Shown: positions 22,002 through 33,067 of the stretch, in pieces
Layout: each line of letters starts with the position of its first letter
Numbering within the stretch: the stretch's first letter is position 1
From: Gnomoniopsis sp. IMI 355080
Lineage: Eukaryota > Ascomycota > Sordariomycetes > Diaporthales > Gnomoniaceae
NCBI GenBank assembly: GCA_027946555.1
Contig: JAPEVC010000249.1
Location: 1 to 50,479, forward strand
Direction of reading: 5' to 3'
DNA length: 50,479 nt
Made by a program: the position numbers and the translations under genes
Notes under the pieces: generated by a model
What the model saw: only the letters and a program-made list of their open reading frames with translations
Told to the model about the DNA's origin: nothing
Database searches by the model: none

Positions 22002-23780
22002 TCAGGCGTCTGTCAATTTGAACCCACCCGGGACCAGGTTTTGGAATACCCCAGCAGGATCATACTTCTGGGCAACGTCTCGCAAGAAATTGAGGCTCTG
22101 ATTACCGTAGCTTGCCAATGGGTTCTGAAAGCCGCCAGCAAAGTTGAGATAGAGGAACTCATCGTTCGTATGCAGCGCTCTGGCCACAGCATCCACCTGC
22201 TGATACCATGTTTGCGTGGCATTGTACATGATGCTGTCATACTGGGCGTCTTGCCAGCGAGGGGAGAGGAAAAGGACTGGCAGTTTCATCAGCAAGTCGA
22301 ACAACTAGCTCGTAGGAGAAGGCGGTATGCGCTTACCAATGCGATCTTCTACCTTGCGTTCGAGTCCAAGTTGATTTCCACCCCGGTTGAGACTCTGTTG
22401 CGTGGCAATGCTTGGCAGTGGCGTGTACGAGAATATCCAGTCCATGTCCGGAACCACTGCCTGCAGCTCAGTGTTTAGGGCATCTGTGACATTTTGTATG
22501 GCGAGGGCAGTTGCTAAGTCGTTGACGAAGGTGTATGTCGCGGCCAAATCTCTAAAAGTCGACTCTGTCAACATCAATTTCTTTTTGTCTTCACGGAAAA
22601 GTGTTGCTCACCGGTACCCATCAGGGTAGATCTCAGTTGCCTCGATGGCCATAGTCGACATATCGATCACACCATATTGACTGGTAAGAACTGGACTGAT
22701 ACTCAAAGACTGCTCGATAACAGGCGCCGGCATACCATCGTTGTGCGTCATGATCACATCGACCGTCGATTCTCCAGTGCTCGCCATTTGGTATATGATC
22801 TGCGAGGATGCCAGCGGATCGTCATTGTTTGCGATGGTGAAGTTCACCAGATTACCAAGCACAGCCTCCGTCACGTTCTTGTAGGCCGGACTGACTACCT
22901 GGCCCACGTAGATAGCGCCAGGAACTGGCGCAGAACTGTTCTTCGACTCTGTGCTGATGCTTGTTGAAATTGTTTCCAGGTCGATGTGTGTCACCACGCC
23001 AAAGTTCGAACTTCCGCCCTTGAGTGCGTGGTAAAGGTCAGAGTTGCTCGTCGCGTTTGCGTCAATGATCTCGCCACTGCCCAGCACGACCTCGAAGTTC
23101 CGGATATTGTCGGCAACCCATCCCACGGCTGCAAGGTATAAGGACATGCCGCCCCCTAGGGCAACACCGGCCACGCCTGTGCCACCGCACTCACCGCCGG
23201 GGAAAACGATGTCCGAAGGTAGAGTGTCATAGGCATTCTGCCAAGTGCCGCCTGCACCTAGATGGACTGTTTGGTTGTCTGGGGCGACCCTTGTATCGTT
23301 CAAGAAGCTGAGGTCCAGTGTGACGCCATTGTCTATATTGTTGGCGCCTGGGCTGGCTGTGTGGCCGCCGCTTTTGATGGCAAAGGTGCAATTGTTGTTG
23401 CTGAGAACGGCAACGGCGACGGAGACATCTGAGGTGGAATGGGCTAGCTGGATTGTCTGGCATCAGTACCTGTGTACTCAAGTGATACTGCGTGCTTGAA
23501 CATGTGACGGGAAGGGGATATACCACTATGCAATTTGGCGATAGAATCGAGACGCCAGACCATCGATTGTCATTGAGGCTGTTGTACGTTGCACTTCCAG
23601 GTGTTGACACCTTCCCCGGGAGGGTGTTTCCAAGGATCTCGCACTAATGAATATATTCAGCATCGTTCATTAATCACTTCCGTAGCAATGTCCAGACGAA
23701 CTTACGCAACTGTTTGCCCAAGATAACCTGGGCATAGTGAGGATTGAGCCCAACAAGATAGTTGAAGACGGAGGACGCAT
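22002..23780 (-). CDS. Secreted berberine-bridge-type FAD-linked oxidoreductase
   Basis: Five exons (23780-23706, 23643-23524, 23456-22612, 22551-22337, 22276-22002) give 509 residues. A hydrophobic N-terminus (MRPPSSTILLGSILT) suggests secretion, and many N-x-S/T sites fit that. IKSGGHT supplies the His (about 97) that binds FAD covalently. GGECGGTGVAGVALGGG places a Cys (about 155) where bicovalent members attach FAD through sulphur. The C-terminal FAD-binding segment ends FLRDVAQKYDPAGVFQNLVPGGFKL. The last intron needs the distal acceptor at 22277: two nearer AG sites leave the frame, while this one yields EDRIVLFLSPRW, matching the family. Such enzymes oxidise alkaloids, polyketides or sugars; many lie in biosynthetic clusters. 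The substrate is unknown. Confidence 0.88.
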
Positions 23781-25289
23781 GATACAAGTGGCCGAAATGG
23801 TCTGAATACTGATACTACACACTTTTCTAGCTATCCACGAGCTCGGATTTTCAAAGTTAACTTGGAAGATTATAAGGTTTTCGAAGTGAAATGCGAGCAG
23901 CACACTTCTTGTCACGGCAGCCAACTATGATGGTCCTTATATAAGAACCCATTGGTAGGAAGAAGTACGCCGTCACTTTCATTGCCCAATATTTGATTGA
24001 GAGTCACGAGGCACTGCCAATTGCCGGACGGATACAGCCTTGATGTTGGTGGAATAAAAAATAATAAAAAAGGGTGTTACACCAAAATAGATAGTCATCT
24101 GTATGTAATATTATATGACCTGCACAGCACGTGTAAGCACGGTAGCACCAGTGATCAGGCATGTAGGGCCCCCATGCACCATCCATGGATGTTTTCCAAG
24201 GTGTGCAAGCTTGTATACGTACCTCGGTAGGTATATATACGCACCATCAAATGGAACATAACGCAGGTTGAAGGGTGAGAATTTTTATTTTTCGGGACAC
24301 TTGGTCATCATTGCAATAAGCTTCTGGGTCTGAGCATCGGCAGCTTTCAAGGCTGTGAATGGACCCGGCACCGCTTGCCCTTGTACAGTACCTAATCTCA
24401 TGCAGCAGGACCGCATCGCATGCCAAAGGAACGAATTCGAAAGGAGCATCCTGTCGACGGAAATAGTCTCGAAAGGATCTCAACATTATCTCTATGTATA
24501 AGGTAGACTCCATAAGCTTCAATATTGATTATGTGAGCCTCGGCAGTGACGCAACTAGAAGGAGTCCCTAAAGACGGGTACTATAGATAGACATGTCGTG
24601 CCGTGTCCGTCAGTCAGTGGGTAAAAAGGAGACTTGCGGGACGACTACGACTTGTTTGGTGTTCATTGGCCCGTTTTCCATGCTGCGAACGGACACCAAT
24701 GAAAGGCAAGTAAAGTTCCTGCAAAGAAGGCATCGATGATCATACGAGCATGCCTACCTAGTGTGCATACGACGGCGAATCAACCCCACCAGCTTGAGCC
24801 CTAATGCAGGAAATCCATAGCTGAGAAATAAGCTGAAAGATGGAATGCCTGCCTGCTTTCAACTGCAATGAAAATTTTTAAAGTTTGACCGGAGCCTGTC
24901 GACCCTTGTATCTAGAATAGACACTCTGGGTTAGATATCGGCAATTGCGGCTTTCTTTTGCGAAGCGGGATCATGGATAGCAAATTAAACATAGGCCAGA
25001 ACGAGGCTCTGACCACTTAGGAGCTCATTTAGGATTGCTTTCTAGACTCTTGTCTCTGATCGTCCCAATATTCGGCCGTGACCTTTGAAAAGCTTCTGTT
25101 TACGACAGATTCAATGTCGAATCTCGAACCTGAGATGCGCCAGTGTTGTTGTAGCAGTGAGTGATATATACATACACACCCCTTTAGAAGTAGCCGGCCT
25201 GTTTCGTGCTGATCCATCCACTGCAACAGACCGCGGGTCGATACATACTCCGAGCTGAACGCCAGTCATGAAAATGGCACCGGAACCAC
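23781..25289. other. Intergenic, no gene seen
   Basis: 1.5 kb of mixed composition. An AT-rich patch lies at 24050-24110, and TACCTAGG/TAGGTA-type words, common in fungal intergenic DNA, occur near 24225-24240. Short frames carry no motif. Confidence 0.4.
23936..23944 (-). promoter_or_regulatory. Candidate TATA box of the FAD oxidoreductase gene
   Basis: CTTATATAAGG is read on the minus strand about 160 nt upstream of the ATG at 23780. It is a good TATA match at a somewhat long distance. Inference only. Confidence 0.3.
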
Positions 25290-26033
25290 TCATGGTCCCA
25301 TATGCCGTCTGAGGAAAGCAACAATGTCATCAACCCCCTGAGGCTCCTTCACCCAGTGGCCCCCGTCCTGATACTCATGCCATTCCACATCGTGCGACCG
25401 CTCGAGTACATCGCGCAAATGCCTACCATTCTCTATTGGGACCACATCGTCGTCAACTGAATGACACAGCAAGATGTGTGTAGGGTCCTGATCTGTTCTC
25501 GGGGCTTCACCGGCATCTAGCAGGCCCATTAGCTCTTCCAGTCCACCACAAGGCATCCAACTACTCAATCCAATAAGCCCAGCGAAAACCCGCCGTCCTC
25601 CGGCAATGAAAGCCGCAACTGCGGTGGCGAAGCCTTGACTTATTCCGGCCAAGAAGACCCTTTGTCGCTTTACGTGGATCTCTTCATTTCGGACAATATC
25701 TAGGACAGTAGAGACGCTTTGCTTGAGGCCTTGTTGTTGGATAGTAGATCGCTCCTGTGGACTTTCGACCGACCACATGTCAAACCATTGCGACATGTCA
25801 GTGTCGAAGCGGGCGGAGTGTATAATGGGCGCAGCGGGAAATACCCATTTGACAGTAGGAAAGAGATCGGGTAGGGTACGCGGCTGGTCTTGTGGCTCAG
25901 AGGCTTCGCTCTCAAAAAGCTCGCTCGCAAACTCGTCATTGGTACTGTCGCGACCATGGAGGAAGATAATGGTGTGAGTATGCTGATAGCCCTCGCGGGG
26001 GTAAATTATATGCAATTCACGCTGTGTTGCCAT
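25290..26033 (-). CDS. Acyl-protein thioesterase / carboxylesterase-like alpha/beta hydrolase
   Basis: Single exon, 247 residues, ATG at 26033. FLHGRDSTNDEF (about 24-35) is the oxyanion-loop region. The nucleophile elbow GISQG places Ser at 132, HSVDDDVVP gives the Asp near 195, and DGGHWV gives His 226, so the full triad is present. Length and order match the phospholipase/carboxylesterase (APT1, AB hydrolase 2) family. Such enzymes remove acyl groups from proteins or hydrolyse short esters and lysophospholipids. Related divergent copies are common in Pezizomycotina and are not the housekeeping APT1, whose elbow is usually GFSQG. There is no signal peptide, so it is probably cytosolic. Confidence 0.88.
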   Translation of the reverse strand: MATQRELHIIYPREGYQHTHTIIFLHGRDSTNDEFASELFESEASEPQDQPRTLPDLFPTVKWVFPAAPIIHSARFDTDMSQWFDMWSVESPQERSTIQQQGLKQSVSTVLDIVRNEEIHVKRQRVFLAGISQGFATAVAAFIAGGRRVFAGLIGLSSWMPCGGLEELMGLLDAGEAPRTDQDPTHILLCHSVDDDVVPIENGRHLRDVLERSHDVEWHEYQDGGHWVKEPQGVDDIVAFLRRHMGP

Positions 26034-29031
26034 GACATAAGGATATCACGAGGTCGGAGGAGGTGGATGTGAGGGTTGAGTAAATGTCAAATTCCTTAGA
26101 ATTTGAGAAATGCTATTGCGCTGGTGAGATAGTGATCTAGCGTCACACCGATAGCCGCAGCTGACCAAAACAGCACTCGCCTTTGTCGATCGATTCTATC
26201 ATGGCTTGCAAAGCCCAAGAGAAGTGTGGTGAGCAGACTGCTTAGTTTCTGCTAGAGCAAGGTCTGGAAAACGAGACAGGCCTCAAAGGAAGCCTCAAAG
26301 GGCTGACTACCTTGAGAAGGTAGGTACTTAGGTATATAGGTAGAAACTTGGGTCTTGGGACATATGACTAATCCATATAACCACAACCTCTCATGCACAA
26401 TCTCTCAGCGTTAAATATATAAAAATAGCTGCTGCTAACAAGGAACTAGGTAAATGCTCTTCCCTAGTCATCGAATTTACGTATTCCTCTCCGTACGCTG
26501 TAGCATCAATGCTCCCTCTGTATATAATGTAATACTTATCATTCTCTGGACATGGGAAGAGATAGCGACAGACCCTGGCCGCAGCCACATGCACTCGGAG
26601 GATTGAATCCGGACTCTACCGTGTCATTGGAGGCATTTTCTGCAGATGGTTAAGACTCACGTGAGAAAAGATGAGACAGCGTGGGCGACTGCCTCGTATT
26701 GTCCGTGAGTTACAGTGGGGACACATCACTCGCCTAGCTTTCCATTTCCATTCAATGACGCGACGGCGCTGGTCCGCTGGTCCACTGGCCTCTGGACTTG
26801 ACTTAGCAAGAAATTAGCCAGCAAGATCGATTAAGCTGATGTTCTGAGGGCAAAGGCATTAAACAGAGGTGCCAACACCGCGCTGAGCACAATCACTATC
26901 CAATCTCGAGCCGGGAGAGCGATGCTGTTTCACCGAAGTGATCAGGGAAACTCAGCCTGTCATCCCAGGGAAAGCCGATTCCGACAAGGGTCTGGAATTT
27001 CATGACAGCATCGCCATCAGAAACAGGCCCCGGCGGAGAATGATCAAGGCCACCAACGATGTCAACTGGTAACCTTGGAATTGGGAAGGTGTGATGTCGG
27101 GGGCTGCGCGTTTGTTCTTTAGTACGACCAATTGGTACCTAAGGGAGGACCACGAACGCAGGTACAATTTCTTTGATGGCACCGTATGCACTTAGGATCG
27201 TCTTTGCCATCGAATTTTCATCGAAAACTTGTCCTTGTGTCATGGATCGCACGATGCACAGAGCATGGCGGAGACTTGAGACTTCTGACCTCGGCCAATA
27301 CCTTTCAAAGTTTGGAACTGCCATCGCAAGAGAAATGAAGTCACGTCAAACTGAATGGAAATACAGTTTATGAACCAACCAAGTATTGTGTCGATCATTT
27401 ATCAGTACAATGCGACAGCCCTCGCCGGGTATCTGGGCTGGATCCTCATCCTTGAGTCTGAAGGACGAGAAAGAGCAGCAAGGTGAGTTGCTGACACACA
27501 ACAACGTGTCTAGGGAATAATTCGTCGTATATACCATAGCGTTTGTCGGTAGCTTGATTAATGGTAGCTGATGAAATGTTTTTTGTGATGATATTACCTA
27601 GGTAGGGTAGGTACATTGGCAATGGATTACCGTTTTGTAAAATTGAAGCGTCTTGCATTATAGAATACCCCTCGGCCGAACTTTATATCAGATTTACTTC
27701 ATTTATTTCAGTCACTAACCTCGTCCGTTTACTTCGGGACGAACTCTGCAGGTGGCCGTCGCAGATTCTTTTTACAACGATGGCTTCTTTCGCTAGCCAG
27801 AGAACTCAGGAGTCTGTTGTGTCGCATCTTTTAGCCCTCGTCCTTGTTTTCATCTCTTCATCTTCGGCAATTCGTTTAATTTTCAAATAGCTTCTTGCGA
27901 GGTTTCCCGCGGCATACCTTCCCTTTAGATAACAGCTGTATCTACTATTACCTCAAAACCTCGATGTCTAGATATATCGAAAGAAAGGGACTGAGAGGTA
28001 GGTAACACCCACATAGATATGGCATATGGGTACCTCTGTATAATATCATTTGCACAACACCCAAGCATTTTCATGAAAACAATGTCTTTATAACGGTAGT
28101 ATGAACATAATCAATTTTTTTTCAGCTACCATTAGTCGTAGGCCCTCTGTCAACCGATGTAGGCCGCCACCCGTGGACCATGAACCCATACAGAACCTAC
28201 CATTGTAGGTACGGAGGTACATGAGAATGGAAGCATGGGCAAACCGTCACGAAAAAGGTTTGCCTAGCCATCGTCATATATTTTCGACGCTATCAAATTC
28301 ATGTACGAGCGGGATGACTTGAGCGCCGTAGCTTTGCCCTTCCCTTGCCTACCACCTGCACCAGTGAGATTGTAAAAGCAAGGGCATCAGTGCCAACCCC
28401 AATGGGATATAGAAGGCACGTATGATGATGTAATCGCCGTAAACTGAGTATATTTTCCATAATACCTATCTTGGTAATCACACATTTAAACGGTTTGTAT
28501 AGGTAAGCACTGAGAGTTTTGACCGGCTGGACAATATGCATTGTCAGTTGTCATTCTTACAGAAGGCCCCTGTAGTCTCTTGATCCCGAGGGGTGTGTCA
28601 GTCTGACCCTTTCATGTCGGTTGGCTGTGTCAAATGTCAGGAATTCAAGGCACGTTGGTCCCCGCTCCACCTTGCCGGCTCTGGCGCAATCTTGGAACCG
28701 TCACACTGAGTGGCATCAGTCAGCGTCAGCCTTCAGACACCACAGTAGGGAGGGGTCTTTGCTGACCTACCTAGTGTAGAAGTTTGGCAAGCCACTCACA
28801 GGCGGCCGGCCTGTTGTAGCGGCGGTTGGCTCCTTGTACGGCGCAGCGGGCAGCTGTCTTCTCGTGGTGAGCTGACAGAAATTCTATGGCTTTCAATTGC
28901 ATCTCCCCGCGGGCTCCCAAGTTTCAGCCGAAGCATCCGAATTGTTGTCTCGACGCTGGAATGCTTGGCTCCCACACTACCGGCCTCCCTACAATCCACC
29001 TGAATTCATGAATTTCCATCCTTAGCCTCCA
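26034..29031. other. 3-kb gene desert
   Basis: No frame here shows a recognised family or coherent splicing. Several TAGGTA/TACCTA clusters occur (about 26315-26340, 27595-27615, 28200-28220), and composition changes repeatedly. It may contain relics too decayed to read. No RNA gene was recognised. Confidence 0.4.
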
Positions 29032-30340
29032 TTAGATCTGGGCATTGGTCTTGCACTTCTTGACAACACCAATGGCAGCATAGGCCCCGCTTGCGACCCA
29101 CCAGGCAAACGGTACTGGTAGAGATTCGTACAGCTTATCGGAGCTTCTGGTCCAGACGTTTATTCAGCAGCTGCAGGACCTGATAAGCAGGCAGAGCTTG
29201 ACCCCAGGTGTAGAATCCAGGGCTGTACTCGAGTGGGAATACAGTCGAAGTGATGTTCAGGAACACCCAGGTAACCACGATGAAGGAGTAGATCTGGATG
29301 GGGATCAAGGACAAGGTGCCGTCAATGAGCTGGTAGTAAATGTGGTGCACAAGCCACAGCGACATCCACGTCAGGAAAAACTGAATGTTAGAAACGGCCC
29401 AAGTCTCACGGAACGCCCAGATGAAGCCAGTCGTGACTAGTGATCCCATAAAGGTGAAGACAAGGCCCACGGTCAGGGCCCAGGTGCCGGAAACTTTGAA
29501 GGGCTGGTTGAATAGGGCCATGCCTTTAGACATGCCCATGAAGGCAATAAGGAAGATATTTTGCTGAACAATGCCCATGGCCATAATAATAGTGTTGTAG
29601 AAGGCCTTCTCGGCCTGTGGTGCCGGCGATACATTGATTTCCGTGGCGTTGAACGGAGACACATAGGCGGAGACGGCTGTCTGAGGGTGCAAACCGGTTG
29701 CACCGCGCAAGACGGTTGCTATGGCGCCGGCTTGGTAGATGCTTTGTGCCACTGCTTGCAGCTGCAGTACGCCCGGCTTGACAACGGAGGCACTCACAGC
29801 TGGATAACGTATCTCGTTCCAGACGTAAGCCACGGCGTCGGCGGGGTTGTATGCAGCGACCTGGCCACTGACAGCTGCGTCTAGGCGTGCAGATGCATTG
29901 GGTGGTATGTAGAGGGCGCCTCAGTATACCTTGTCGCGCACTGCGTCGACGAGGAGATTGGAGGTTGGGAAGTCGCTGCTGACAGGGTCGGAGATCCAGA
30001 TGACGGTGGCGAATGTATCGGACGCCAACGCAGCGTAGGCTTCCGAGAAGGCCTTCCACACGGTGCTGTTGTCGCCGTCATAGTTGACAGCTGCGATGGT
30101 GAAAGCATGGTTACGTGATGCCTGGTTGAACGTCGACCCGAAGAGATAGACTTGGTTGGCGAGGAAGACAAGGAGGACCGAGATTGCTGCAACGACAGTG
30201 GCGATGCCGAACCGCAGGGGATTGAAAGTCAGCCCGCTGCTGCCCTTTTCCGGAAGTGCAGTCTTGTCATCTTTGCGAGGGGAAAGGGTAAGAGCCTGTT
30301 CCTCTCTTGCTGCGGTATTAGTTGTCGTTTCAGTCTCCAT
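29032..30340 (-). pseudogene. SNG1/DUF3533-family membrane protein, disrupted
   Basis: From an ATG at 30340 the minus strand encodes a DUF3533/SNG1-type protein: a soluble N-terminus, a first membrane segment (IATVVAAISVLLVFLANQVYLF), a large outer loop, then several C-terminal membrane spans. Two lesions interrupt one continuous homology. A TGA lies at 29923-29921, inside the conserved stretch around DKVY-GALYIPPNA where relatives carry Trp. A one-base excess at about 29164 shifts the frame. Past it the family-like C-terminus resumes in another frame (INVWTRSSDKLYESLPV, then PFAWWVASGAYAAIGVVKKC) and ends at 29032. No GT-AG intron repairs the TGA. Intact relatives give resistance to nitrosoguanidine-type toxic compounds. 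It is probably a recent pseudogene, since the rest is well kept. A sequencing error could explain one lesion, less easily both. Confidence 0.82.
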
Positions 30341-30784
30341 TGCAAGTTGACAATGTGGCTCCAGTGGTTTTGGAATAGTTGAGCCCAAGATTCGACTAAT
30401 CGAGGTGCATGTGCATTTGGGCGACAAGATCGTGAAAGGGAGGCGTACAGAATGGAAGCCCAAGGGAACTCACGTTTAGCGAGCCAACGGGGCCCTTTGG
30501 AGCAGAAACACTTACGGCAAAGGTCAGGTCGCACAAACGGTCCCGCTTCAGTTAGCGCATCAAAGTCAGGAGGATGATGTGACTTGTCAATCTCTGTAGG
30601 TCCTGCATAGATTCACTCGGTCCAACAATTCGACCGAGCCCAGCTGCTCCGTCTCCACTGACCAACTGACGGTCTACCAACAGCCTGCGTAGATCAATCA
30701 GAAAAGGTGGATGAAGCCAGAAGCCTGTATCCTGTTCGGACAGATATAGATCCTCGCCGTAAATTCCGGTTCTCGTCACGCCAC
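30341..30784. other. Region between SNG1 relic and PKS relic; unidentified minus-strand frame 30779-30552
   Basis: A 75-codon minus-strand frame at 30779-30552 reads like protein (QDTGFWLHPPFLIDLRRLL), but I cannot name it and it has no ATG at its 5' end. It may be a fragment of a further decayed gene. The part next to 30340 is the old promoter of the SNG1 copy. Confidence 0.3.
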
Positions 30785-30792
30785 AGTCCTCG

Positions 30793-30957
30793 GTGTCTGC
30801 TGCAGATGTGATCTATGATTTGATCCTAGCAATGGCCGATGAGATGGGCACAGAGCTAGGCCAGATGGGCGAGGGCACATCACTCGCAGAACTCGGCCTT
30901 GATTATCTCATGGATATCTCGGTGTTGTGCATTGTGAAAAGAGAAAAATGGCATTGA
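30793..30957 (+). pseudogene. Non-reducing PKS acyl-carrier-protein domain relic
   Basis: This stretch reads AADVIYDLILAMADEMG, then LAELGLDYLMDISVL, following the ACP pattern of fungal non-reducing PKSs. The motif normally reads D-S-L; here it is D-Y-L, so the Ser that carries phosphopantetheine is gone. There is no upstream KS, AT or PT domain: the SNG1 relic begins 450 nt away on the other strand. The segment is short and the similarity moderate, but its position just before a clear PKS thioesterase supports it. Confidence 0.6.
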
Positions 30958-31139
30958 TCTATCGGCGTCAATCTTGACTGGTTTGGACACGATACATAAG
31001 GTCTAAAGGGCGCTCAGCGGCTGAATACGATTCCAGAAAACGTAAGCCATATCTCCAGAGCACGTTTGGCTTGATCTCGTCCTTTACTGTCACAGCGCTA
31101 ACTCGTCCTTGGAGAATAGCAAACGAAATACTATTGCTG

Positions 31140-31915
31140 GATTTGGACACTCTCCGCAGTAACGTCGTTCTGATTCAGGGACATGCGCACTCCCGCCGCC
31201 CTAATCTGTTCCTCATTTTAGAACGGTCGGGGTCTGCGGCCGCCTACCTCATCAATCTGTCCGACTTTGTCTCCAGGGTAACCACTTATGGCCTCGAATC
31301 GCCCTTTCTCCATCAAACCGACAAATTTCGATGCTCTGTGGAGGTGATATGCTCTGCATTTGTGCGTGCCATTCAATCCGTGCTACCACAAGGGCCATAT
31401 GCAATTGAAGGGTGGTCAATTGGCGCCATGTACGCCTATGAAGCTTCACGCAGGCTGATTGAGGCTGGCGAGGTCATCCGCGGACCCGTACTCATCGACT
31501 CAGCCTAGGGGCTTCCCGAAATTACCATGGATGTCTGCGAAGAGACGAGCATGTTCTTCTGCATGCCCCTCAGCGGTAGTCTCTGCGGAAAGACGCAGCA
31601 TTCTCTACCCGATAGAAAACGCCCGGCAAATTTGCTCGTCATATGGTCTCTGGGCTTTTTGAGTAATTGTCGCTCAAGGTGAAAGAGGCTGGTGCCTGCA
31701 CGGCAGATCAGCAAGGGCGAGAGGAGACGGGGATCAATCAGGACTGGCTTACTGCCGAGAGGACAGAGTTCGGACCCAAGGGCTGGGACCAGCTTGTCGG
31801 GCAAGTCGAGTGCTTGGAGCTCAGTGGCGATCATTTCTCGAGCATGATTTTTCCAAGGGTAAGGTACAAGCACGCGTCTGGGCAGGTTCCTAGAGCAGTA
31901 CTGAGCACTCGGTAG
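31140..31915 (+). pseudogene. Non-reducing PKS thioesterase domain relic
   Basis: The first part is in one frame: NVVLIQG, LFLILERSGSA (the normal D-G-S-G-S is altered), then GPYAIEGWSIGAMYAYEA with the nucleophile Ser of GWSxG kept, ending at a TAG at 31506 in the middle of the fold. After lid-like sequence, the C-terminal part resumes in another frame: TEFGPKGWDQLVG and LSGDHFSSMIFP, which holds the catalytic His region. The domain is recognisable along its length but split by a stop and at least one frameshift. In living enzymes it releases the polyketide by hydrolysis or Claisen cyclisation. Confidence 0.75.
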
Positions 31916-32180
31916 CCTTCTTCCTGTTGCGGCGACAGAGCTAAAGTATTTGCTTACTAGATCAAGACCCACGCCGTTTCTTTACTACAAAAACTCATAC
32001 AAAGGTTTGTGCAGCCCATGGCCATTACTACGATTACAGTCGATCCCGCCTAGCTCTCGTCATAAGCACGGGATGAATGTCTTTCAAGAGACCCGGGCCA
32101 GGTCCAATCACTTCCATTTCGCCAAGGAAGAAGGATGTGAAGACCTCTGAACTCAGGTCTTCCCACGACAACGACAGCTT

Positions 32181-33067
32181 ATGATGCTTGTGATAGCTTA
32201 CACAACTGTATCACTCTCAACTCTGGGGTGCGCTGTCGATGACATGGACCCTGGCGGGATCCATTCTCAACTTGTCGGGGTTCTAGCAAATCTCGATTCA
32301 CTATTCAGCGCATTGCAGGGTCTCTTGGAAGACGGTAGCCTGCTTGCACGCCGTGACGATGGGCACATGGCTAAAACGTCGCAGCCGGTGGACACGACCC
32401 CATCAACCACCATCCACATATCACTTCTGCAAGATCTTCCCCTATGGTAAGGCTGCACCCCGTCTCTTGAGCGACTATCCCAGCAAAGCCTTGAGCGCGG
32501 CCCGCGGACGCGCCGACTTCTCGAGGTCGGCGCCGGGCCGGGCGGCCCCATGGCGTACGTTCTCGAGATGCTAGTACGACTGGGCATGCCATTCCGTATG
32601 TCTATACCGATATCTCGCCGTCGCTGGTGACCGCTGCCAAGAAGCGTTTCACGCCGCTCATGCCCGTGGCAAGCGCTATTGAATTTTATGTCCTGAACGT
32701 GACCAAGGCGATCCCTGGCAACATGGTGGGAAACTTCCAGGCAGTGATCTCGACTAACTACGTGCACGCGACTTAAAACCTCACCGTATCGACTGGGAAT
32801 ATCGGAGAGATGCTCAGACCTGGGGAATTCTTGGCTCTGATTGAACTGGTTCCGAGGCTCTACTGGTCCGATCTGCTGTCTAGGTTTTTCGAAGGGTGGT
32901 GGCTATTCAATGAATGGAGCAAGAGTTTCCTTACCGATTGAGACTGTTGGCATCAGAGTTTGGTCAATGCTGGTTTCGACGAGGTGGCGTGGTTTGACGA
33001 GAAGGAAGGGAACGCTGAGAAGCTGGGGAGGATAGATCCTCAGCTGAGTGTGGCCTTCACGGAGTAG
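32181..33067 (+). pseudogene. Non-reducing PKS C-methyltransferase domain relic
   Basis: The N-terminal piece (LLEDGSLLARRDDGH, PVDTTPST) corresponds to the winged-helix lead-in of PKS CMeT domains. The SAM site is RRLLEVGAGPGG at about 32511-32546. A frameshift at about 32570-32597 is followed by YVYTDISPSLVTAAKKRF, STNYVHAT, a TAA at 32774, MLRPGEFLALIELVPRLYW, EGWWLF, a TGA at 32939, and NAGFDEVAW to the end. Two in-frame stops and a frameshift make it dead. These domains put C-methyl groups on the growing chain. In known SAT-KS-AT-PT-ACP-CMeT-TE enzymes the CMeT precedes the TE, whereas here it follows it. Confidence 0.78.

Noticed and set aside
22289..22336. A 32-nt or 48-nt intron at the end of the first FAD oxidoreductase
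   Set aside because: The short choice is below usual fungal intron length and breaks the frame; the other removes conserved residues. The 60-nt intron restores the family sequence.
29923..29927. An intron that would remove the TGA in the SNG1 copy
   Set aside because: The only nearby GT-AG choice (donor just before the TGA, acceptor about 49 nt on) shifts the frame, hits a new stop and deletes the conserved IPPNA segment.
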